A stretch of 64,000 bases of DNA from the NCBI RefSeq assembly GCF_030295995.1, contig NZ_AP027365.1, positions 3,132,066 through 3,196,065 on the forward strand, given 5' to 3'. The position numbers and the translations under genes were made by a program. Origin of the DNA: Thalassotalea hakodatensis (lineage in GTDB: Bacteria; Pseudomonadota; Gammaproteobacteria; Enterobacterales; Alteromonadaceae). Below the pieces are notes generated by a model that was given only the letters and a program-made list of their open reading frames with translations, had not been told where the DNA came from and did no database searches. Below are positions 55,331 to 64,000 of the stretch, piece after piece. How positions within the stretch are numbered: position 1 is the first letter of the stretch; every line of letters begins with the position of its first letter.

Positions 55331-56881
55331 ATGGATAATCAGGTCATCATATTCGATACCACCTTACGCGATGGTGAACAAGCATTAACAGCCAGTTTAT
55401 CAGTACATGAAAAACTACAAATTGCACAAGCAATAGAGCGACTTGGTGTTGATATTATTGAAGCTGGTTTTCCCGTTTCATCACCAGGTGATTTCCACTC
55501 AGTACAACAAATTGCCAAAACCGTCAAAAACTCAGTAGTTTGTGGTTTAGCAAGAGCAGTAGAAGCTGACATACAAGCATGTGGCGACGCATTAAGTGTT
55601 GCAGAACAATTTCGCATTCATACCTTTATTTCTACTTCAGATGTTCATGTACAGCAAAAATTACGCAAAGGCTTTGACGATGTAGAAGCAATGGCGATTA
55701 ATGCGGTAAAATTTGCACGAAAGTTTACTGATGATGTTGAATTTTCTTGTGAAGACGCAGGAAGAACACCAATTGATAACTTATGTCGTATGGTAGAAAG
55801 CGCCATTAAAGCCGGTGCGACAACCGTAAACATCCCCGATACAGTTGGTTACACACTGCCCGATGAGTTTGGCGGTATAATCACCCAGTTATTTAATCGC
55901 GTGCCTAACATAGATCAAGCAGTTATTTCCGTACATTGCCACAATGATTTAGGATTAGCCGTTGCTAATTCAATTTCTGCGGTACAGGCTGGCGCAAGAC
56001 AAATTGAGTCAACGATCAATGGCATTGGCGAACGAGCGGGTAATTGTTCATTAGAAGAAATAGCGATGATCATGAAAACTCGCCAAGATATGTTAGGGGT
56101 GAAAACAAATATAAACCATCAAGAAATCGCTCGCACTTCAAAGTTAGTTAGCCAACTTTGTAATATGCCAGTACAACCCAATAAAGCGATTGTAGGTAGC
56201 AATGCATTTAGTCATTCATCAGGTATACATCAAGATGGCATGTTAAAAGCAGCGAATACTTACGAGATCATGACACCTGAAAGCGTTGGTATTGCGAAAA
56301 CTAAATTAAACTTAACTTCGCGAAGTGGCAGACATGTGATTAAACATCGCATGGAGAGCCTTGGATATAAAGAATCAGATTACCAATTAGATAAGCTATA
56401 TAAAGACTTTTTAGCGTTAGCTGATAAGAAAGGCCAAGTGTTTGATGATGATTTAGAAGCGCTGTTGTTTAACATTCAACAGCAAGACCAAAAAGACCAC
56501 TACACACTTGAATCTATCAACGTGCAATCTGGAGGCAGAGAATATGCTACAGCAGGTATTAAGTTAGTAATCGGTGATACAAGTCAGATTTCATCCGCGA
56601 CAGGAAATGGTCCAGTAGATGCGTTATACCAAGCGATAAAGCAATCTGTAGATGTTGATTTTGAAGTAAGTGATTATAAAATTTCAAACAAAGGCTCTGG
56701 TGAAGATGGACTTGGTCAGGCTCATCTTGTTGTTGCTTGGCAAGGTAGAAATTTTCATGGTTACGGTTTAGCTACAGATGTCATTGAAGCATCAGGGCAA
56801 GCATTAGTGCACTGTTTAAACAGCATTCACCGTGCGATAACCATTGCTGAAATTAAAGAGCAGAAAAAAATAAGCGAATAA
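55331..56881 (+). CDS. leuA: 2-isopropylmalate synthase
   Basis: A protein of 516 residues, first enzyme of leucine synthesis, condensing acetyl-CoA with 2-oxoisovalerate. The DRE-TIM barrel motifs [24 protein letters not shown] and NGIGERAGN are present, and the C-terminal leucine-binding regulatory domain (about 390-510) should give feedback inhibition. The ATG at 55331 has AAGGGAAA upstream and matches the E. coli start; a frame from 55292 runs back into the attenuator. Confidence 0.97.
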   Translation: MDNQVIIFDTTLRDGEQALTASLSVHEKLQIAQAIERLGVDIIEAGFPVSSPGDFHSVQQIAKTVKNSVVCGLARAVEADIQACGDALSVAEQFRIHTFISTSDVHVQQKLRKGFDDVEAMAINAVKFARKFTDDVEFSCEDAGRTPIDNLCRMVESAIKAGATTVNIPDTVGYTLPDEFGGIITQLFNRVPNIDQAVISVHCHNDLGLAVANSISAVQAGARQIESTINGIGERAGNCSLEEIAMIMKTRQDMLGVKTNINHQEIARTSKLVSQLCNMPVQPNKAIVGSNAFSHSSGIHQDGMLKAANTYEIMTPESVGIAKTKLNLTSRSGRHVIKHRMESLGYKESDYQLDKLYKDFLALADKKGQVFDDDLEALLFNIQQQDQKDHYTLESINVQSGGREYATAGIKLVIGDTSQISSATGNGPVDALYQAIKQSVDVDFEVSDYKISNKGSGEDGLGQAHLVVAWQGRNFHGYGLATDVIEASGQALVHCLNSIHRAITIAEIKEQKKISE

Positions 56882-56905
56882 TAAGAATGAGTGTGAACTC
56901 GCTAA

Positions 56906-58030
<1,125 letters not shown>

Positions 58031-58033
58031 CCC

Positions 58034-59443
58034 ATGGCAAGCACACTTTACGATAAACTATGGCAGCGCCATCTTGTTGAAGAAAAACAAGGAGAAACAC
58101 CGTTACTTTATGTAGATCGTCACTTAATCCACGAAGTAACTTCACCACAAGCTTTTGCTAATTTACGATTCCATAACCGAGCATTACGTTGCCCTGAGCG
58201 TACGATTGCCACGATGGATCACAATATCTCTACTCGCTCAATTGAAATTACAGCAGCAGGTGAAGGCGCAGCAAACCAATTACGAACGTTAGAAAAAAAC
58301 TGTAAAGAGTTCGGTATCGAACTTTTCGGTATGGGACACAAAAACCAAGGCATAGTGCATGTAATGGGACCAGAATTAGGACTAACATTGCCAGGAACTG
58401 TTATTGTTTGTGGTGACTCTCATACAGCAACCCATGGTGCTTTTGGTGCTTTAGCATTTGGTATCGGTACCTCTGAAGTGGAACATGTTTTTGCCACGCA
58501 AACGTTGCGCCAAACTAAAGCAAAAACAATGAAAATTGAAGTTAAAGGCAACGTTGGTGCGGGCATAAGCGCGAAAGATATTATTTTAGCCATTATAGGC
58601 AAAACAGGTAGCGCAGGAGCAACTGGTTATGTGGTTGAATATTGTGGCGAAGCAATAGAAGCGCTTTCCATGGAAGAGCGAATGACCGTTTGCAACATGA
58701 GTATTGAGTTTGGTGCTAAAGCAGGATTGATCGCCCCAGATCAAACAACTTTCGATTATGTAGAAGGCCGTGAATACGCACCTAAGGGTGACTTATGGCA
58801 ACAAGCGGTAAACGATTGGAAATCGTTGAAAAGTGATGACGATGCAGTATTTGATAGCGTATTAACGCTAGAAGCAAAAGATATCAAAGCCCAAGTGACT
58901 TGGGGCACAACACCGGGTCAGGTCATCGAAATCGACGCTGTAGTACCATCTCCTAGCGACTTTTCAGATCCTGTTGAACGTGATTCATGTGAGAAAGCAT
59001 TATTGTATATGGGGCTAATCGCAGGAACTAAGATTACCGATATCAAAGTAAATAACGTGTTTATTGGTTCATGCACTAATTCTCGAATTGAAGACTTGCG
59101 CGCAGCAGCTTCAGTTGTTGAAAAATATATTGCTAAGGGTGATAAGTGTGCCAAAGAAGTCACAGCTATTGTTGTGCCTGGCTCATATCGCGTAAAAGCA
59201 CAAGCAGAAAGCGAAGGTTTAGATAAAATATTCACCCAAGCAGGTTTTGAATGGCGTTTGCCAGGCTGCTCTATGTGTTTAGGTATGAATGACGACAAAC
59301 TAAATTCAGGCGATCGCTGTGCTTCAACAAGCAACAGGAACTTTGAAGGTCGTCAAGGACGAGGTAGTAGAACTCATTTAGTCAGCCCTGAAATGGCAGC
59401 CGCGGCTGCTATCGAAGGTCATTTTGTCGATTTAAACGCATAG
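58034..59443 (+). CDS. leuC: 3-isopropylmalate dehydratase large subunit
   Basis: A protein of 469 residues that with LeuD converts 2- to 3-isopropylmalate. It is an aconitase-family [4Fe-4S] enzyme: cluster cysteines are in IGSCTNSR and in [31 protein letters not shown] is the conserved substrate region. It starts 3 bases after the leuB stop codon. Confidence 0.97.
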   Translation: MASTLYDKLWQRHLVEEKQGETPLLYVDRHLIHEVTSPQAFANLRFHNRALRCPERTIATMDHNISTRSIEITAAGEGAANQLRTLEKNCKEFGIELFGMGHKNQGIVHVMGPELGLTLPGTVIVCGDSHTATHGAFGALAFGIGTSEVEHVFATQTLRQTKAKTMKIEVKGNVGAGISAKDIILAIIGKTGSAGATGYVVEYCGEAIEALSMEERMTVCNMSIEFGAKAGLIAPDQTTFDYVEGREYAPKGDLWQQAVNDWKSLKSDDDAVFDSVLTLEAKDIKAQVTWGTTPGQVIEIDAVVPSPSDFSDPVERDSCEKALLYMGLIAGTKITDIKVNNVFIGSCTNSRIEDLRAAASVVEKYIAKGDKCAKEVTAIVVPGSYRVKAQAESEGLDKIFTQAGFEWRLPGCSMCLGMNDDKLNSGDRCASTSNRNFEGRQGRGSRTHLVSPEMAAAAAIEGHFVDLNA

Positions 59444-59453
59444 GAGTGTTCAC

Positions 59454-60050
59454 GTGGAAAAGTTTTCAACACATACGGGTTTAGTTGCTCCGTTAGATGC
59501 AGCAAATGTAGACACCGATCAAATTATACCTAAGCAATTTTTACAAAAAACGGAACGTGTTGGCTTTGGTCAGCATCTATTTCATGATTGGCGCTATCTT
59601 GATGCAGATGGCCATCAAGACAATCCTGACTTTGTATTAAACAAGCCTGTTTATCAAGGAGCCAGTATTTTGCTTACACGCGAGAATTTTGGTTGTGGTT
59701 CAAGTAGAGAGCACGCACCTTGGGCGATTCAAGAGTTTGGCTTTAAAGTTATTATTGCCCCTAGCTTTGCTGATATTTTTTATGGTAACTGTATCAACAT
59801 TGGTGTTTTACCGATTATGTTACCAGAAGATCAAATCAATACATTATTTGCACGTTCAGAAGAAGACCAACTTTCATTGGAGGTTGATTTAATTAACAAT
59901 ACCGTAAAAGGACAAGGATTTACTTTTTCTTTTAACGTAGATAAGTTCCACCAGTATTGTCTTGAAGAAGGAATAGACAGTGTAGGCTGGACCCTAAACA
60001 AACTAGACAAAATTAAAGCTTTTGAAGCGAACATGCCTGCATGGCAATAA
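59454..60050 (+). CDS. leuD: 3-isopropylmalate dehydratase small subunit
   Basis: A protein of 198 residues, the swivel-domain partner of LeuC. The motif [15 protein letters not shown] and the start [20 protein letters not shown] are diagnostic. It begins with GTG at 59454, with AGGAGTG just upstream, 10 bases after leuC. It is the last gene of the leu operon. Confidence 0.97.
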   Translation: MEKFSTHTGLVAPLDAANVDTDQIIPKQFLQKTERVGFGQHLFHDWRYLDADGHQDNPDFVLNKPVYQGASILLTRENFGCGSSREHAPWAIQEFGFKVIIAPSFADIFYGNCINIGVLPIMLPEDQINTLFARSEEDQLSLEVDLINNTVKGQGFTFSFNVDKFHQYCLEEGIDSVGWTLNKLDKIKAFEANMPAWQ

Positions 60051-60070
60051 CGTATTAGCTGATTGAAAGC

Positions 60071-60115
60071 TTAAGTGATAACGTGTTAAATTCAAATATT
60101 CACGTTATCACTTAA
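60071..60115 (+). terminator. Strong hairpin after leuD
   Basis: A perfect 15-bp stem (TTAAGTGATAACGTG / CACGTTATCACTTAA) with a 15-base loop, then TTTGTTTTG. It probably ends the leu transcript. It lies only 11 bases before the next start codon. Confidence 0.75.
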
Positions 60116-60126
60116 TTTGTTTTGTA

Positions 60127-61350
60127 ATGGCACCATCAAACTCGCAAGCAATTTTAGAAAAAATTCCTTTATCCAACCTAACCTTAGGAATGTATGTCAC
60201 ATCAATCATAGATAATGACAATATCGAAATAAAGTCAGAAGGTTATATTTCAGATCAAGAAATAATAAACCAATTAAAAAAAGCAAATGTTTGCTACGCC
60301 ATTGTTGATACAACTAAACAAAAATCAGTTGAAAAAATTGACCGAGTATTAGGTGAAATTACAGTTACTCAAACCGTTCCTACTAAGCATTCAACACCTG
60401 ATGTTTCACTTGATCAAGAAATGCGTAAAGCCAATAAGCTCTATATGAGTGCGCGAGACTTACAAGAGAACATTTTAGCGTCAGTTAAACGAAACCGTAC
60501 CCTTAATCAAGAAAACATAAGTCAAACAACCGATTCTCTCGTAGATTCTGTTTTTCGAAATCAAGACGCACTGACTTGTTTAACCCGCTTACAATCTAAA
60601 GACTCTTATTTATTTGAACATTCGTTAAATGTGGCCATTCTAATGTCGGTCTTTGCTAAGCATTTAGCCCTTGAAAAGCGTATTGTACAAGAACTCACTT
60701 TAGGCGCATTCTTACACGATATTGGTAAGGTATTAATCCCAAAAGAAATACTTCATAAACGTGGCTCTTTGACTATTCAAGAAGAAAAAATAATGCGTAG
60801 TCATGTTGCACTGGGTTTAAAGCTGCTAGAAAATAGCCCTGAGATATCTCATATTGCAATGCGAATGATACAAGAACACCATGAAAGAGCTGATGGTAGT
60901 GGTTACCCACATGGGTTAAATAGCAAAGCAACATCTAAATACGGAAAAATGATTGCGATCGTTGATAGCTATGATGCTATGACATGCGAGCGGCCGTATA
61001 AGTCAGCTGTTTCACCAATTTCAGCCTTTAAAACGCTTGTTGCAGAAGCGCCAACCAAGTATGACGAAGAGCTTGTCGAAAAATTTATTCAATGTTTAGG
61101 CGTTTACCCAGTAGGTACACTGGTAAAACTTAATAGCGGGAAGTTAGGCTTGATTAGCCAGCTAAACAAAAGCATGCCGCTACGCCCCTTTGTCAAAGTT
61201 TTTTATAATACTCGTTTAAATCAAGCTATCTCAATTGAAGAAATTGATCTTTCAAAAAGTAAATATAAAGATCAAATTGATTGTTGCATTAAACCCGAAG
61301 ATTTTAACATTAATTTATTAGGCTTTTTCAAAAATGCTTTTATTGATTAA
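60127..61350 (+). CDS. HD-GYP domain cyclic di-GMP phosphodiesterase with DUF3391
   Basis: A protein of 407 residues. The N-terminal DUF3391 (about 10-110, LEKIPLSNLTLGMYVTSI) is a common partner of HD-GYP. The HD-GYP domain (about 155-330) has HDIGKVLIP, HHERADGSGYPHG and AIVDSYDAMTCERPYK, so the metal ligands and GYP motif are intact. It has no membrane segment and should hydrolyse cyclic di-GMP in the cytoplasm. There is no ribosome binding site before the ATG, and a hairpin lies just upstream. It converges on the ExeA-GspB gene. Confidence 0.92.
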   Translation: MAPSNSQAILEKIPLSNLTLGMYVTSIIDNDNIEIKSEGYISDQEIINQLKKANVCYAIVDTTKQKSVEKIDRVLGEITVTQTVPTKHSTPDVSLDQEMRKANKLYMSARDLQENILASVKRNRTLNQENISQTTDSLVDSVFRNQDALTCLTRLQSKDSYLFEHSLNVAILMSVFAKHLALEKRIVQELTLGAFLHDIGKVLIPKEILHKRGSLTIQEEKIMRSHVALGLKLLENSPEISHIAMRMIQEHHERADGSGYPHGLNSKATSKYGKMIAIVDSYDAMTCERPYKSAVSPISAFKTLVAEAPTKYDEELVEKFIQCLGVYPVGTLVKLNSGKLGLISQLNKSMPLRPFVKVFYNTRLNQAISIEEIDLSKSKYKDQIDCCIKPEDFNINLLGFFKNAFID

Positions 61351-61391
61351 CCCCCTAAATGAACTTTAATCACAATAAAAGCTTTTTAAGC

Positions 61392-63002
61392 TTACCAATT
61401 AGATAATGCAGGCATGGAGAACTGTTCACCTCTAAAGTTTAATATCACTTTTTGTGGCAAAATAGCTTCTAATAAAACATCATTAGCGATATGCTCGCCT
61501 TCTTTGAAGTCACGTCCGTTTACCCTAACCCAACCGTTGCCCTCGGTTTCAAACATATGCATTTCAAAACTAAGTGGTGGTAAGGCATCTTGAAAAGTAG
61601 CAGGCATTTGATGTAAAGCAGTAATTGATGAATAATCAACATTTTCAATTGATTGGTTTTCGTTCTTGTTAATCGGTTCGTCTTCAGTTTCTTTCACCGC
61701 TTCTTTAAACAGTTCGAGTATTTCCTTAGACACTCCCTCTTCGGCCTTTAAGGTGATAGCACTTTTTTTCTGTTGTTCTTGGTAAGCTTTTGCGTTGTAA
61801 CCTAAAACCAAAGGTGCTGAAGTTTTTTCTTCTGTTTGACTGGGTTCGGTTGATTTTTCATCAACAGGTGTTTTTTTAGCTAAAATCTCAATCGCTTGGC
61901 TAATCTCCGTTTGGTTAGCATGCTTCGCCTTTTGAGCAGGTAGGTTAGTTTCTAGGTTGGTATCATTTTGCAGCGCTAGGTTATCTGTTGTGTTTTTCTG
62001 TGTGGGAGCAGATGGTATGAGTTGTTCATCAGGCTCTTGGTTGCCTAGTGTTGAATTAGACGATACCTGTTTCTCATCATTGAAGAATTTACCATTATTC
62101 GCAAGCCACACACCTATCAATAGCGATAAAATCACAGTAACTGACATAATCGCAGCTTTAACTGAAAGCGATTGCCATAGTGAAGGCTTCACAGCTTCTC
62201 CTAATGCTTCATGTGCCGCCTCTATCACTATTTTTTTATTAACAACAGCTTGATTGTCACTATAGGCCAACACCAACGCGCGATCACACAACAAGTTAAC
62301 AACACGTGGAATGCCTTGTGATATTTTATGAATCGCTGCTATTGCACTTTTATTGAACAAGTTGCGAGTGCAATTTGCAACCGAAAGGCGATGTTGAATA
62401 TAACTTGTCAACTCTTGTTGCGTTAGTGGCATTAAGTGATAACGAGCAGTAATACGCTGTGCAAGTTGACGTAAGTCTCTGCGTTGCAATAACTGCTGTA
62501 GTTCTGGTTGACCAATTAAGATCACTTGAAGCAACTTTTTGGTATTCGTTTCAAGGTTAGTAAGTAAACGTAATTGCTCTAACACTTCCGCTTGTAAGTG
62601 CTGCGCTTCATCAATAATAACTAATGTATTAATTCCCTGCTCATGATTGCTAATCAATTTTTGTTGGATTTTATCAGTAAGGTACTTTAACGTTGCGCCT
62701 GTTTTTTTATAGCGTATTTTTAAATTATCACAAATCGTAGCAAGCAACTCTTCACATGAAAGCGTAGGATTTAAAATAAATGCGAGTTGTGTATTTTCTG
62801 GTAGTTTTTCCATTACCGTTCGACTAATGGTAGTTTTACCCGTTCCAACTTCCCCTGTAAGTAAAACAAAGCCGCCGTTATCACCAAGACCATACGTTAA
62901 ATGTGATAACGCCTCGCGGTGGCGATCACTTAAAAATAAATAAGCAGGATCTGGGGCAATAGTAAAAGGCGCTTCACTTAATCCAAAATAAGCCGTATAC
63001 AT
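61392..63002 (-). CDS. ExeA-GspB fusion protein for type II secretion assembly
   Basis: A protein of 536 residues. The N-terminal AAA ATPase (about 1-265) is ExeA/GspA-like, with Walker A GEVGTGKTT, Walker B TLVIIDEAQHL and QRITARYHL. A membrane helix (about 280-300) leads to a long low-complexity periplasmic linker and a C-terminal GspB domain (about 475-535, LPPLSFEMHMFETEGNGWVRVNGRDF). In Aeromonas ExeA and ExeB are separate proteins that together insert the secretin in the outer membrane through peptidoglycan; here both are in one chain. The start is ATG at 63002. Confidence 0.9.
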   Translation of the reverse strand: MYTAYFGLSEAPFTIAPDPAYLFLSDRHREALSHLTYGLGDNGGFVLLTGEVGTGKTTISRTVMEKLPENTQLAFILNPTLSCEELLATICDNLKIRYKKTGATLKYLTDKIQQKLISNHEQGINTLVIIDEAQHLQAEVLEQLRLLTNLETNTKKLLQVILIGQPELQQLLQRRDLRQLAQRITARYHLMPLTQQELTSYIQHRLSVANCTRNLFNKSAIAAIHKISQGIPRVVNLLCDRALVLAYSDNQAVVNKKIVIEAAHEALGEAVKPSLWQSLSVKAAIMSVTVILSLLIGVWLANNGKFFNDEKQVSSNSTLGNQEPDEQLIPSAPTQKNTTDNLALQNDTNLETNLPAQKAKHANQTEISQAIEILAKKTPVDEKSTEPSQTEEKTSAPLVLGYNAKAYQEQQKKSAITLKAEEGVSKEILELFKEAVKETEDEPINKNENQSIENVDYSSITALHQMPATFQDALPPLSFEMHMFETEGNGWVRVNGRDFKEGEHIANDVLLEAILPQKVILNFRGEQFSMPALSNW

Positions 63003-63145
63003 AAAAATAATTTACTGGTGAAAAAGGCTAAAGCAAATTAACCCGTATCTTCAACGATGTCAAAGGCCCGCATATAAGAAAAAACAATGTTATGTTAGAA
63101 TGATTACCGTTAATGATCACTAAACCTTGTGCGATATTTCTTCTC

Positions 63146-64000
63146 ATGAAAAACAGTCAAAAAAAACTTCCTATTGAACATTACCTTGTGGGTGGTGCGG
63201 TGCGAGATCATTTACTTGGTCGTGAGATTAAAGAACGCGATTATGTGGTGGTAGGCACAACCGTTCAACAAATGTTATCACTTGGCTTTACGCAAGTCGG
63301 TAAAGATTTTCCTGTTTTTCTTCACCCAGAAACTAAAGAAGAATATGCTCTGGCACGTACTGAGAAAAAACAAGGACAAGGCTATAGAGGCTTTGTGTGT
63401 AATGCATCGCCAGAAGTAACTTTAGAGCAAGATCTATTGCGAAGAGATTTAACCGTTAATGCAATGGCAATGACCAGTGACGGTCATATAATAGATCCAT
63501 ACCATGGCCAGATAGACTTAAATAATAGAGTACTTCGCCACGTATCTGATGCTTTTATTGAAGACCCGCTAAGGGTGCTAAGAGTAGCTAGATTTGCCGC
63601 GCGATATCATTATTTAGGATTTAGTGTTGCACCGGAAACACTTGCTTTGATGACGAAAATTAGTCAATCAAACGAGTTAAATGCATTATCTGGTGAACGT
63701 ATTTGGCAAGAGTTTGCTAAGTCTTTATCGGAAAATAATCCTGATATTTTTATTAAAATATTAGCTCAATGTAAAGCACTTGATAAAATTTGGCCTAACT
63801 TAGCCGATGCCTATGCTGAATACCCTTATTTAGAGCCATTAACCCAATCTGTTAACGTCACGGATTCATTATCAATTAGATTTGCCTTATTAGCTCAACA
63901 GCTCCGATATACTAAAAATAAACTGCAATCACTTAACTCAATTGATTCTGAGCATGAAAATATTGCTAGTATTGAAGAAATAGCCAATAAGTTACGAATT
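63146..64000 (+). CDS. cca: CCA tRNA nucleotidyltransferase (5' part, cut by window end)
   Basis: The first 285 residues of the enzyme that adds or repairs the CCA end of tRNA; the rest lies beyond the window. The nucleotidyltransferase motifs are clear: [35 protein letters not shown] and [16 protein letters not shown]. Where E. coli Cca has the HD phosphohydrolase motif (about LCHDLGKG), this protein reads LLAQQLRYT, so the extra phosphatase activity is probably lost. The ATG at 63146 adds about 10 residues to the E. coli N-terminus. Downstream of ygiF-ygiM, as in E. coli, but with 11.5 kb inserted. Confidence 0.95.
   Translation, partial: MKNSQKKLPIEHYLVGGAVRDHLLGREIKERDYVVVGTTVQQMLSLGFTQVGKDFPVFLHPETKEEYALARTEKKQGQGYRGFVCNASPEVTLEQDLLRRDLTVNAMAMTSDGHIIDPYHGQIDLNNRVLRHVSDAFIEDPLRVLRVARFAARYHYLGFSVAPETLALMTKISQSNELNALSGERIWQEFAKSLSENNPDIFIKILAQCKALDKIWPNLADAYAEYPYLEPLTQSVNVTDSLSIRFALLAQQLRYTKNKLQSLNSIDSEHENIASIEEIANKLRI

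Noticed and set aside
61350-61391. Terminator between the HD-GYP and ExeA-GspB genes (AAAAGCTTTTTAAGCTT)
   Set aside because: The stem is short and AT-rich, with no convincing T-tract on either strand.

Overview
The window looks like chromosome from a low-GC marine gammaproteobacterium of the order Alteromonadales, most like Colwelliaceae (Colwellia/Thalassotalea). The basis is AT-rich DNA, protein sequences close to but distinct from the Enterobacterales/Shewanella versions, and gene order: fldB/dsbC-recJ-prfB-lysS, parE-yqiA-cpdA-yqiB-nudF/tolC and hldE/glnE/ygiF/ygiM/cca are blocks familiar from E. coli. No rRNA, tRNA, CRISPR array, prophage or intact insertion sequence was seen.

Layout. 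0-8.4 kb: YkvA-like protein, DUF3667 membrane protein, then the lysS-prfB-recJ-dsbC block with divergent fldB; prfB carries the programmed +1 frameshift and xerD is absent from its usual place. 8.6-16.9 kb: RNA helicase srmB, a FecR-like protein plus TonB-dependent receptor, yaaA, transaldolase, a DUF3545 protein and an unrecognised protein with an unclear start codon. 16.9-31 kb: parC and parE flank signalling genes (two TPR-GGDEF proteins and an MHYT/PAS hybrid kinase overlapping into an HD-GYP response regulator and cutC), with an EAL protein just outside. 31-37.9 kb: yqiA-cpdA-yqiB-nudF, divergent tolC, a 265-bp TA-flanked inverted-repeat element (MITE-like) abutting the hldE stop codon, hldE and an LpxL-type acyltransferase.

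41.5-48.4 kb, between glnE and ygiF, is the most system-like region: a lipoprotein with a basic Ser/Lys/Arg tail, a DUF350 membrane protein, a membrane-embedded spermidine-synthase-like protein, DUF2170, a PspA/IM30 protein, DUF2491, a protein with two ribbon-helix-helix-like segments, a two-TM potassium-type channel and an Lpp-like lipoprotein. It resembles the E. coli yjfIJKLMC neighbourhood but has an aminopropyltransferase and no ATP-grasp amidoligase. A 13-bp near-palindrome, GACATATTATGTC, occurs upstream of the first gene and twice, in opposite orientation, upstream of DUF2170, which suggests one regulator for both transcription units.

48.4-64 kb: an L,D-transpeptidase, CYTH/CHAD triphosphatase (ygiF) and ygiM; then a CDP-glycerol cassette (glycerophosphotransferase, TagD-type cytidylyltransferase, Wzi-like outer-membrane protein); then leuABCD with a 20-codon leucine-rich leader and attenuator; an HD-GYP protein; a fused ExeA-GspB protein; and the 5' part of cca, cut by the window end. 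Compared with the E. coli order glnE-ygiF-ygiM-cca, both the 41.5-48.4 kb and 51.7-63.0 kb segments are extra. All family calls come from reading the sequences; no database search was run.
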